Below are positions 54,919 through 61,853 of a DNA stretch of 64,000 nt, piece by piece. Source of the stretch: Ulvibacter sp. MAR_2010_11 (GTDB taxonomy: Bacteria > Bacteroidota > Bacteroidia > Flavobacteriales > Flavobacteriaceae); contig NZ_PHTY01000001.1 in assembly GCF_002813135.1 (NCBI RefSeq), forward strand, positions 491,501 through 555,500, in the 5' to 3' direction. Position 1 is the first letter of the stretch. Each line of letters opens with the position of its first letter. Both the position numbers and the translations under genes were made by a program. The notes under the pieces were generated by a model, which did not search any database, was not told where the DNA came from, and saw only the letters and a list, made by a program, of their open reading frames with translations.

Positions 54919-56883
54919 CTAGCTTTTTTTGGAAAGTTCCAATTTTACCGTGGTACCTTCCGAAGGAATTGAATGCACAGTAAATGTTCCATCAATTTCA
55001 CGAGCTCTCTTCTTCATATTGGTAAGTCCGTTGCCTTCTTCCGCTTCCGAAGGAATAAATCCATTGCCATTGTCTTTTATCTCAATCTTGTACGTACTGT
55101 TTTTTTCTGAAATATGTACCGAAATTAAAGTAGCCTGGGCATATTTCATACTGTTGTTAACCGCCTCCTGAATAATGCGATAGATATTCATTCCTTCCAC
55201 CGAAGTAAACGTGTAACCTGCACTTATGCCTTTATCAATATGAAATTCGAAGGCCGTTTTTCCCGAAGCTATTTTCGCTTTTTCTATAAAATTGGTGATG
55301 CGGGTTTGCAGGTCTTCAAAACTGATGTCGTTCTTGTTCATCGCCCAAATAGTATCCCGCAATTCATAAATAGTCTGAGACGTAAAATTGCTTATGCCTG
55401 AAAGTTTATTCGTGAGTTTTTCGCCAATATCTTTAAATCCGAAGGGTATATTGTCCAGGCTCGAAATTATAAAGGTAAGTTGTGCGCCTATATTATCGTG
55501 AAGATCTCTCGAAATACGAAGCCGTTGTTCCTGCAGCTTATTTTGAGTTTCGATACGCGCCAAAGCCGTTTTTAATTCGTTTTCCTTTTGCAACTGATTG
55601 TTCTTGAGCTTTTGCTGATTGTACAAAAGATATCCTAATAATCCGAGGACAAGAGCGAGAGAGAATCCACCGTACACCAGGGTATTTTTCCGGCGTACCT
55701 GTAAATCTTTTTCTGCCAGTTGGGCGCGTTGTTTCAAGATCTCGTTTTCCTTCTTTTCGGTTTCGTATTTGGCTTCGGCTTCGGTGATTATTTGTGCATT
55801 TTTTTCATTGAGAATGGAGTCTTTCACTGCAATAAACTTGTACAGGTACTCATTCGCGGTTTTATAGTCCTTTTCCTGTTCGGCCAATTCGGAAAGGCTT
55901 GCATAGCCTTCTTTCGCCGAAAGTTTTATATGGTGCTTTTCGGCAATTTCCAGCCCTTTTTGGAGATAGAATTTTGCCTTCTGAAATTGTTTCCGGCTCT
56001 TAAAACTTTCCCCAAAACCCAGATAGGTATTCGCGAGTCCGTTAAAGTCTTTTACCTCTTCCCGAAGCATTATCGACTGGTTGAAATAAGCTTCTGCATT
56101 TAAATAATCCCGCTTTTTTGAATAGGCTAAAGCAATGTTCGACAGGTTGGACGCCTGTTCTTTTTTATCGCCAATTTGCAGGCTTATTTCATACGCCTTT
56201 TGGTAAGAACCTATGGCTTCGTCATACTTTTCCTGATGATCGTAAATAGCGCCCACATTGTTGTAGCCGTTTTGCAATCCTGCAAAATTCCCCAATCGCT
56301 CCTGAATTTCTAAAGCTTTGGTGAGGTACTCTGTGGTTTTATCGAAATCCTGCATATAATAATATACAATCCCAATATTATTATAAGATTGAGCAATTCC
56401 GTTTTCATTATTGAGCGTTTCTTCGGCCTTCAAGGCATCAAATAACAAGGGGATGGCTTTTTGATACTCCGCTTTTCGAATGTACACCGTGGCGATATTG
56501 TTGTAAACAATGGCATATCCTTTGGTGCTGTTTGTAGCCTTGGCAATTTCCAACGCCTTGTTGTAGTAGCGCAACGAATTGTTGTAATCGGTTTTTCTTT
56601 CGAAGTAATTCCCCAACGCATTCAGGTTGATAATTTTTCCAAAGTTAAAATTCAGTTTTTCAGCTAAGGCAACGCCACTCTCAGCAAAGGCCTTGGCACT
56701 GTCCAAATGAGTTACGTTGTAATGCCCTGCAATTTTCTGATATAAATAGACCTTGGTGGAATCCTCGGGAGCTCTTTTTAAAGCAAGAAGGAGACTGTCT
56801 ATATTTTTTTGAGTCTCTTGAGAAAATGAAAGGGTGAAGCTAAAAAGAAGGAGAATTGTGAAGCGGAGGTTTTTGGTCGGCAT
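54919..56883 (-). CDS. TPR-repeat sensor histidine kinase (HisKA_3), kinase 2
   Basis: A 654-residue kinase. Signal peptide (LRFTILLLFSFTLSFS), then about seven TPR repeats in the periplasm (for example NALGNYFERKTDYNNSLRYY, NNIGIVYYYMQDFDKTTEYL), a coiled coil, and one membrane segment (VYGGFSLALVLGLLGYLLY, about 400-420). HisKA_3 with the phosphorylated His (RISRDLHDNIGAQLTF) and HATPase (N-box IQEAVNNSMKYA, G1 IKDNGNGF, G2 EEGNGLTNMKKRA) complete it. It pairs naturally with a LuxR-type regulator, encoded 76 bp downstream. It lies 23 bp after the 81-residue gene, probably in one transcript. Confidence 0.93.
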   Translation of the reverse strand: MPTKNLRFTILLLFSFTLSFSQETQKNIDSLLLALKRAPEDSTKVYLYQKIAGHYNVTHLDSAKAFAESGVALAEKLNFNFGKIINLNALGNYFERKTDYNNSLRYYNKALEIAKATNSTKGYAIVYNNIATVYIRKAEYQKAIPLLFDALKAEETLNNENGIAQSYNNIGIVYYYMQDFDKTTEYLTKALEIQERLGNFAGLQNGYNNVGAIYDHQEKYDEAIGSYQKAYEISLQIGDKKEQASNLSNIALAYSKKRDYLNAEAYFNQSIMLREEVKDFNGLANTYLGFGESFKSRKQFQKAKFYLQKGLEIAEKHHIKLSAKEGYASLSELAEQEKDYKTANEYLYKFIAVKDSILNEKNAQIITEAEAKYETEKKENEILKQRAQLAEKDLQVRRKNTLVYGGFSLALVLGLLGYLLYNQQKLKNNQLQKENELKTALARIETQNKLQEQRLRISRDLHDNIGAQLTFIISSLDNIPFGFKDIGEKLTNKLSGISNFTSQTIYELRDTIWAMNKNDISFEDLQTRITNFIEKAKIASGKTAFEFHIDKGISAGYTFTSVEGMNIYRIIQEAVNNSMKYAQATLISVHISEKNSTYKIEIKDNGNGFIPSEAEEGNGLTNMKKRAREIDGTFTVHSIPSEGTTVKLELSKKS

Positions 56884-56906
56884 TTAAATTTTTTATTAAA
56901 AATAAT

Positions 56907-57152
56907 CTAAATTTTGATATCGGGTTGAACTACCAATGCTTCCTCCAGATTGTATTTTAAAAAGTGATAGGTGTCCAATCCATTTGACCTAAATTTTATG
57001 TGCTTTTGGTGCTGTGTTACTTCATGTTCTAACGCCCTAATATGTTGCAGATGGAGGGTTGTTATTTTTTTGTTTTTCTGAAAAAAATAAAAGGAAATTG
57101 CTCCAATTGATAGAATTGTAGCAATTATGACGCTAAAAGGAGTAATAATCAT
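56907..57152 (-). CDS. Small single-pass membrane protein upstream of kinase 2
   Basis: An 81-residue protein with one N-terminal membrane segment (FSVIIATILSIGAISFYFF, about 6-24). A basic spacer and a coiled-coil-like cytoplasmic stretch (ITTLHLQHIRALEHEVTQHQKHI) follow, then a tail ending PDIKI. I recognise no family. It has box B and a promoter in front and kinase 2 23 bp behind, so it is probably a regulated partner or modulator of the kinase; that role is inference from position. Confidence 0.7.
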   Translation of the reverse strand: MIITPFSVIIATILSIGAISFYFFQKNKKITTLHLQHIRALEHEVTQHQKHIKFRSNGLDTYHFLKYNLEEALVVQPDIKI

Positions 57153-57170
57153 GAGGTAGTAACTAGGCCT

Positions 57171-57219
57171 TAAAGGTACTGTGAGATGTTTACTTTTGGT
57201 ATACGGCAGTTGACGTATT
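57171..57219 (-). promoter_or_regulatory. Palindromic box B and promoter of the 81-aa/kinase 2 pair
   Basis: AATACGTCAACTGCCGTATA (minus strand, 57200-57219) and a -7-like TACCTTTA (57171-57178); centre-to--7 distance 31.5 bp. The box starts 4 bp after the kinase 1 stop. Confidence 0.8.
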
Positions 57220-57223
57220 TCAA

Positions 57224-59104
57224 TCAGGCTTTAAATTGAATTGAGACGGTAGTTCCCATACCGACTTCTGAATTAATTTCGGAGGTACCTCCCAATTCTT
57301 TGGCGCGTTTTTTTATGTTCTGTAACCCATGCCCGACTTCAATATTGGTAATACTAAAGCCCTTTCCGTTATCTTTAATGGTGATGTGATATGCCGAAGC
57401 GTTCTTGTCAATAGTTACTGAAACCTTGGTCGCATCTGCATATTTCAGGGTGTTGTTAAGTGCTTCCTGGATAATGCGATAGATATTCATCCCTTGAATG
57501 GAGGTAAATTTGGTATCCGCTACAACGCCCTGAGTCACTGAAAAATCGAAATCTATGGTATTTTGAGCCACGCCGGCTTTTTCAATAAAATTGGAAATTC
57601 TAGCCTGTAAATCTTCCCAGGTAATATCGTTTTTATTCATCGCCCAAATGGTATCCCGAAGCTCATAAATTGTATTGGAAGTAAAGGCACTAATATTCCC
57701 CAGTTTTTGTGTTACCACATCACCTGCATCCTTCAAACCGTATTTAAGACTGTCTATGGACGAAATTATAAAGGTAAGTTGGGAGCCAATATTATCATGC
57801 AAATCTCTCGATATTCGCAGGCGTTGTTCTTGTAGTTCATTCTGAGTTTCAATTCGAGCCAGCGCTGTTTTTAATTCACCTTCTTTCTGCAACTGCCGAT
57901 TCTTTAATTTTTGTTGACTGTAGAATAAATAGCCCAGCAGTCCTAAAATTACAGCCAGTCCTAAACTTCCAAAAATGAGAATGTTCTTTTGCTCAACGGC
58001 CAGTTCACTTTCGGCAAGATTGGCACGGGTTTCGGCCAGTTCTTGTGCAGTTTTTGCCGTTTCGTATTTGGTAGCCATTTCGGTAACTTTTGCTGCGCGT
58101 TCTTCGTTAAAGACCGAATCTCTCAAGACATAGAAAGCTTCCTGCCGTTCGAGTGCTTTTTCAAAATCTCCCGTTTTTTTATAGAACCAGGCCTCCTGTT
58201 GTACCACATCTCTAATCTTCTCGATGCTGCCACTTTTTTCGGCGTATAAATTGGCAAGGATAAAATATTCTTTAGCTTCTGCAAATTTGTTCTCTTCATA
58301 GGCTATAGTCGCGAGATTGGTGTAATTGGTCGCCAAATTATTATCTCGTTGTCGCATTTTATTAAGTTCCAGAGATCTTTTAATATACTTTTTGGCTTCG
58401 GCGAATCTCTTGTTTTTCAGCAGGGTATTGCCAATATTGTTGAATATAAATGCAAACCGTGCCGAATCTGAAACCTTGGCGATGTATTTCAGGTTTTTAT
58501 AATGATAAAAGAGCGCACTATCGGGTTTTTTCCAATCGTCGAAATTAATGGCAATTACATTGTTGGCGAAAATTAAATATTTGTAGTTGGTGCTGTCGTG
58601 ATCGTGTAGAATTTTAAAAGCTTTTTTTCCGAAAGCCACTCCTTTTTCATAATCTTCAAAGTCGTGATAGATGTTGGATTTATCGGATAAATGCAAGGAA
58701 ATCATAACGGTATCCTTCATTTTTTCGGCTACAGTTAACGCCTTTTGAATATAATCCAGCGCCAATTCATATTGCCCCAGATTTAATTCGAGATAATGTA
58801 ATTGTTCGTATACTTTCCGAAGTCTGTCTAGTGTATCCAACTTCTTAAAAAGCGGAATTACTTTTTCGGCGAAATAAATAGCACTATCCTTTTCGTTGTC
58901 GTTATGCTTTCGGTAAAATTGAAAATAATAATAATTGGCGGTGTCTGCTTTTTGCTTGAGTAATTTTTTCGACGCATTGAAATAGTAATCTGAAGAATCC
59001 TTGCTGCTATAAGCTTTTAATAGTAGATCATCCAATTTAGAATTGGTTTGAGCATGTAAAAAAGAAGTCAAAAGAATAAAGAGAAGGGAGTAGATGTTCT
59101 TCAT
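57224..59104 (-). CDS. TPR-repeat sensor histidine kinase (HisKA_3), kinase 1
   Basis: A 626-residue paralogue of kinase 2. Signal peptide (MKNIYSLLFILLTSFLHAQ), TPR-like helical periplasmic region, membrane segment (NILIFGSLGLAVILGLLGYLFY), HisKA_3 His motif (RISRDLHDNIGSQLTF) and HATPase (IQEALNNTLKYA, IKDNGKGF, VGHGLQNIKKRA). From the membrane segment to the end it closely resembles kinase 2, while the sensor parts differ much more: a local duplication with divergent input. ATG 59104 gives the signal peptide; the frame upstream uses TTG. No palindromic box lies before it. Confidence 0.92.
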   Translation of the reverse strand: MKNIYSLLFILLTSFLHAQTNSKLDDLLLKAYSSKDSSDYYFNASKKLLKQKADTANYYYFQFYRKHNDNEKDSAIYFAEKVIPLFKKLDTLDRLRKVYEQLHYLELNLGQYELALDYIQKALTVAEKMKDTVMISLHLSDKSNIYHDFEDYEKGVAFGKKAFKILHDHDSTNYKYLIFANNVIAINFDDWKKPDSALFYHYKNLKYIAKVSDSARFAFIFNNIGNTLLKNKRFAEAKKYIKRSLELNKMRQRDNNLATNYTNLATIAYEENKFAEAKEYFILANLYAEKSGSIEKIRDVVQQEAWFYKKTGDFEKALERQEAFYVLRDSVFNEERAAKVTEMATKYETAKTAQELAETRANLAESELAVEQKNILIFGSLGLAVILGLLGYLFYSQQKLKNRQLQKEGELKTALARIETQNELQEQRLRISRDLHDNIGSQLTFIISSIDSLKYGLKDAGDVVTQKLGNISAFTSNTIYELRDTIWAMNKNDITWEDLQARISNFIEKAGVAQNTIDFDFSVTQGVVADTKFTSIQGMNIYRIIQEALNNTLKYADATKVSVTIDKNASAYHITIKDNGKGFSITNIEVGHGLQNIKKRAKELGGTSEINSEVGMGTTVSIQFKA

Positions 59105-59143
59105 ACACAAAGCGATTGGCCGATTCTAAAATACACAAAAAAT

Positions 59144-59170
59144 AAAGAACACGACATAGTCGTGTTCTTT
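59144..59170 (-). terminator. Intrinsic terminator after the 59193 MORN gene
   Basis: AAAGAACACGAC, a 3-nt loop and GTCGTGTTCTTT form a perfect 12-bp stem, followed on the minus strand by ATTTTTTG. It lies between the MORN gene and kinase 1, so kinase 1 needs readthrough or its own promoter. Confidence 0.85.
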
Positions 59171-59192
59171 TCAAAAATTTTCGAAAATAATG

Positions 59193-59954
59193 CTATAATG
59201 CCTTCACAAAATTACCGTTAGACCAGGTTCCGATCTTATCTTCGGTAGAACTTTGACCCTGGTAATAACCTTTGCCATGGTACTTCCCGTTATACCATTC
59301 GCCGCCGTAGTAATTTCCACTTTCAAAGAAAAAACGGCCTTGCCCGTGATATTGATTACTACTGTTAAACTGTCCTGTATACTTATCGCCATTAGCGAAG
59401 AGATAGGTGCCTAAATACATGTTTCCGTTTTTAAAAAAGCCTGTAAACGCATCTCCGTTGCTCCATTTAAATCTACCGTATTTATTTTGACAGTCCCCTG
59501 CAGTACAACCACTGGTTACTCCGTTGTCATAAAAAGTATACGAATCGACCAACTGACTGCTGCTATATTTTCCTTGCTCCCATACTTCATCTTCTACTAT
59601 ATAGCCTAAACCTTGTATAAAGCCGTTTTGGTATTCCCCTACCATGTCTTTTTCTACGCCAAGATACACTCCGTATCCTGTCATGTCGTTATTTACCCAG
59701 AACCCTATATATTTTCCTGAGTCTTTCCAATCGAAAAGGCCATATCCGTTGCGTTTGCCGTTTTCCCAAAATCCTTCGTAATAACCGTGATCAAAGTTTT
59801 TCTTTCCCCATCCGTCCTCACAGTTACCGCTCACGCATCCAAGCGTAGTGGACGAGGTGGTTGCTGCCGTTGGAACACTTGGTGATTGTTGTGCAGTTGC
59901 AGTTATCCCAAGGACCATAAAGAATGAGAGTACAAATAATTTTACTGATTTCAT
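59193..59954 (-). CDS. Exported MORN-repeat protein (shorter)
   Basis: A 253-residue exported protein from ATG 59954 (MKSVKLFVLSFFMVLGITATAQQ). The mature part is a chain of about seven to nine MORN repeats (YYEGFWENGKRNGYGLFDW, GKYIGFWVNNDMTGYGVYL, DAFTGFFKNGNMYLGTYLF, DKYTGQFNSSNQYHGQGRFFF, NYYGGEWYNGKYHGKGYY). Two conserved Cys pairs appear, GCVSGNCEDGWGKK and GCTAGDCQNKYGRF. MORN repeats bind lipids or proteins in other systems; the role here is unknown. It is preceded by box C. Confidence 0.88.
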   Translation of the reverse strand: MKSVKLFVLSFFMVLGITATAQQSPSVPTAATTSSTTLGCVSGNCEDGWGKKNFDHGYYEGFWENGKRNGYGLFDWKDSGKYIGFWVNNDMTGYGVYLGVEKDMVGEYQNGFIQGLGYIVEDEVWEQGKYSSSQLVDSYTFYDNGVTSGCTAGDCQNKYGRFKWSNGDAFTGFFKNGNMYLGTYLFANGDKYTGQFNSSNQYHGQGRFFFESGNYYGGEWYNGKYHGKGYYQGQSSTEDKIGTWSNGNFVKAL

Positions 59955-59978
59955 AATGCTTTGGTTTTTAGTGTTATT

Positions 59979-60026
59979 CAAAGTTAGGAAAGATTTTTTC
60001 AAATAAAATACGACAGGTGTCGTATT
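59979..60026 (-). promoter_or_regulatory. Palindromic box C and promoter of the shorter MORN gene
   Basis: AATACGACACCTGTCGTATT (60007-60026) is the most symmetric copy: the two 9-bp arms are perfect complements. TAACTTTG at 59979-59986 is an exact TAnnTTTG -7 element. Centre to -7 edge is 30.5 bp; the ATG is 25 bp beyond. Confidence 0.88.
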
Positions 60027-60049
60027 TTACATATAAAGGCGGGATTAGC

Positions 60050-61459
60050 CTATTTAAATTTCTTATGGAGCGTTCCTGAAGACCATTCGCCAATTTGCTG
60101 GACCAAGTCCTTATTGTGATAATAGCCTCTTCCGTTGAATTTTCCATTAGTCCACTCTCCCCCGTAATAACCGCCATCTTCATAAAAATAACGCCCTATT
60201 CCGTTAAACTGATTCTCTTTGTTAAACATGCCACTGTATTTATCCCCATTGGCGAAGGTATAGGTTCCCATATACAATTTTCCATTCTTAAAGAATCCCA
60301 CGAAATAATCACCATTGCTCCATACCATTTTCCCATATTTATTCTCACAGTCACCGGCGGTACAACCTACTTCAACATTATTGGTATAAAAAGTATAGGG
60401 TGTTTTTAATTCGCCATTCACATAAATTCCCTGACTCCATTCGTCTCCAAATACAGTAAATCCCATACCATTTAACTTTCCATTGCTGTATTCACCAATA
60501 ATATTATCGTCGTTATCGGCAAGATAGGCACCGTAGCCACTCATTGAACCGTTTTCCCAATTACCAATATACTTTCCTACCCCTTCCCATTTATACAATC
60601 CATAGCCATTTCGTTTTGCATTACGCCAAAAACCGTCATAATAGGCATCCTCATATTGCCATTTTCCCCAACCATTTATACAGTCGCCTTCTACACAACC
60701 AACAGTGCCGGAGGCCACAGTTGTAGTAGTGGCTGTACTTCCCGCATATAATTTTACGGGCTTATACACAAAGGAGGCAATGGTGTAATAACCTTCTAAT
60801 ATGTATGTTTTTACGTTATTGATTTTCACAATGAGATTATTTCCATCCTTTTCGGTAGTCGCATTTGTATAATCTATTGGTTTTCCTTTCTTGAGTACCC
60901 CATACTGGTCTTTATCGGCATCTCTGTACCAATATGTGTTATCTGGGGCAGTAGCCATTTTAGTAATGTTCTTTGCTCCCCAGTTTTTAAAACTTCGCAC
61001 TCCATCCAAATAATAGGTCGCACCAACCCCATCGAGATAATCTATATAATTGCCTTGAATATTGCTGAATTCTCCTGCATAAGATTCGTCGTTAACGTAG
61101 GTAATAAAGGAATACGGATTGGTAAGATAAAAGTCTTTCCCAATATTGGAGGTCAAAACAGAAGCCTTCCCTACAGTGCCTATGGGTGCATCTTTAAAAT
61201 CTTCCAGCAAATAAATTACGCGTCCGGTTTTATCCAGAACGGCTAGCGTATCTGTCTTTAGGTACACCAAATCTTTTACATTAGTTACTGTGTTTCCCTT
61301 CCCATTTCGAAGTACAAAATCGACATTGTTGGTCTTTGTCCAGGAAGCACCGCTAATTTTTGCGGAACCGGTGCTAGACATTGGTGCGGGAGGCACTTGA
61401 GCAATTACATTATAAGAAAGACTCATAACGATTGCAACACATAGGATGAAATATCTCAT
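60050..61459 (-). CDS. Exported MORN-repeat protein (longer)
   Basis: A 469-residue exported protein from ATG 61459 (MRYFILCVAIVMSLSYNVIAQ). The N-terminal half (to about 240) has no recognised family but repeated phrases such as DLVYLKTDTLAVLDKTGRVIYLLEDF. The C-terminal half is a MORN array homologous to the neighbouring gene, with the same Cys motifs (GCVEGDCINGWGKW, GCTAGDCENKYGKM) and repeats (YYDGFWRNAKRNGYGLYKW, GKYIGNWENGSMSGYGAYL). Shared motif order suggests tandem duplication followed by gain or loss of the N-terminal domain. Preceded by box D. Confidence 0.87.
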   Translation of the reverse strand: MRYFILCVAIVMSLSYNVIAQVPPAPMSSTGSAKISGASWTKTNNVDFVLRNGKGNTVTNVKDLVYLKTDTLAVLDKTGRVIYLLEDFKDAPIGTVGKASVLTSNIGKDFYLTNPYSFITYVNDESYAGEFSNIQGNYIDYLDGVGATYYLDGVRSFKNWGAKNITKMATAPDNTYWYRDADKDQYGVLKKGKPIDYTNATTEKDGNNLIVKINNVKTYILEGYYTIASFVYKPVKLYAGSTATTTTVASGTVGCVEGDCINGWGKWQYEDAYYDGFWRNAKRNGYGLYKWEGVGKYIGNWENGSMSGYGAYLADNDDNIIGEYSNGKLNGMGFTVFGDEWSQGIYVNGELKTPYTFYTNNVEVGCTAGDCENKYGKMVWSNGDYFVGFFKNGKLYMGTYTFANGDKYSGMFNKENQFNGIGRYFYEDGGYYGGEWTNGKFNGRGYYHNKDLVQQIGEWSSGTLHKKFK

Positions 61460-61483
61460 AATTGATGGGTTTTTAGTGATAAA

Positions 61484-61532
61484 CAAATTACTCAAAAAAA
61501 TTCAAAAGTTGAAATACGTCATCTGCCGTATC
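61484..61532 (-). promoter_or_regulatory. Palindromic box D and promoter of the longer MORN gene
   Basis: GATACGGCAGATGACGTATT (minus strand, 61513-61532) with a -7-like TAATTTG at 61484-61490, one base shorter than consensus. Centre to -7 edge is about 31.5 bp. The box lies inside the 3' end of the short ORF at 61488-61652. Confidence 0.75.
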
Positions 61533-61652
61533 TTCCTTTTTTTCTGAAAATTCCTGATACTTGCGTTTCATTTCCAAGTAATGCTCATGTGAATTGGCAT
61601 ATTTTCTAGCCAATTTGTCGACAACCGAAGAATCCTTACTGATAGAAACCAT
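61488..61652 (-). CDS. Possible 54-residue soluble ORF
   Basis: From ATG 61652 (or GTG 61679) a charged, helix-prone peptide is encoded: MVSISKDSSVVDKLARKYAN, then a Glu/Lys-rich stretch ending FQLLNFFE. The composition is protein-like, but no family is recognised. Its 3' end carries box D and the -7 region of the MORN promoter, so overlap with regulation would be needed if it is real. Confidence 0.35.
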   Translation of the reverse strand: MVSISKDSSVVDKLARKYANSHEHYLEMKRKYQEFSEKKEDTADDVFQLLNFFE

Positions 61653-61771
61653 TGCAAGATCGTCCAAATTAAAAAGCACCAGAAAGAATAAAAACAGCGC
61701 ATTCCCTCAAACGAGGATATTACTTTTATTCGGATATAAAATCGTCTGAATCATACCTAAATTTATAAAAT

Positions 61772-61799
61772 AAAACCCCATATAGAACTATGGGGTTTT
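61772..61799 (-). terminator. Intrinsic terminator after the beta-propeller gene
   Basis: AAAACCCCATA, loop TAGAAC, TATGGGGTTTT gives an 11-bp stem; on the minus strand ATTTTATAAATTT follows. It lies 55 bp after the stop at 61854. Confidence 0.88.
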
Positions 61800-61853
61800 G
61801 AATAGTGCAGACACTCCTCAGCAATCTACAAACAATGTAACCTGGTTAGTTAG

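Noticed and set aside
59144-59170. Sixth palindromic regulatory box before kinase 1
   Set aside because: The hairpin ACACGAC/GTCGTGT differs from the box (no TACGnCA), has a longer perfect stem and is followed by a T-rich run, so it is a terminator.
59974-60183. 69-codon minus-strand ORF overlapping the long MORN gene end
   Set aside because: Shadow frame of the MORN repeats; it also covers box C and the promoter of the next gene.
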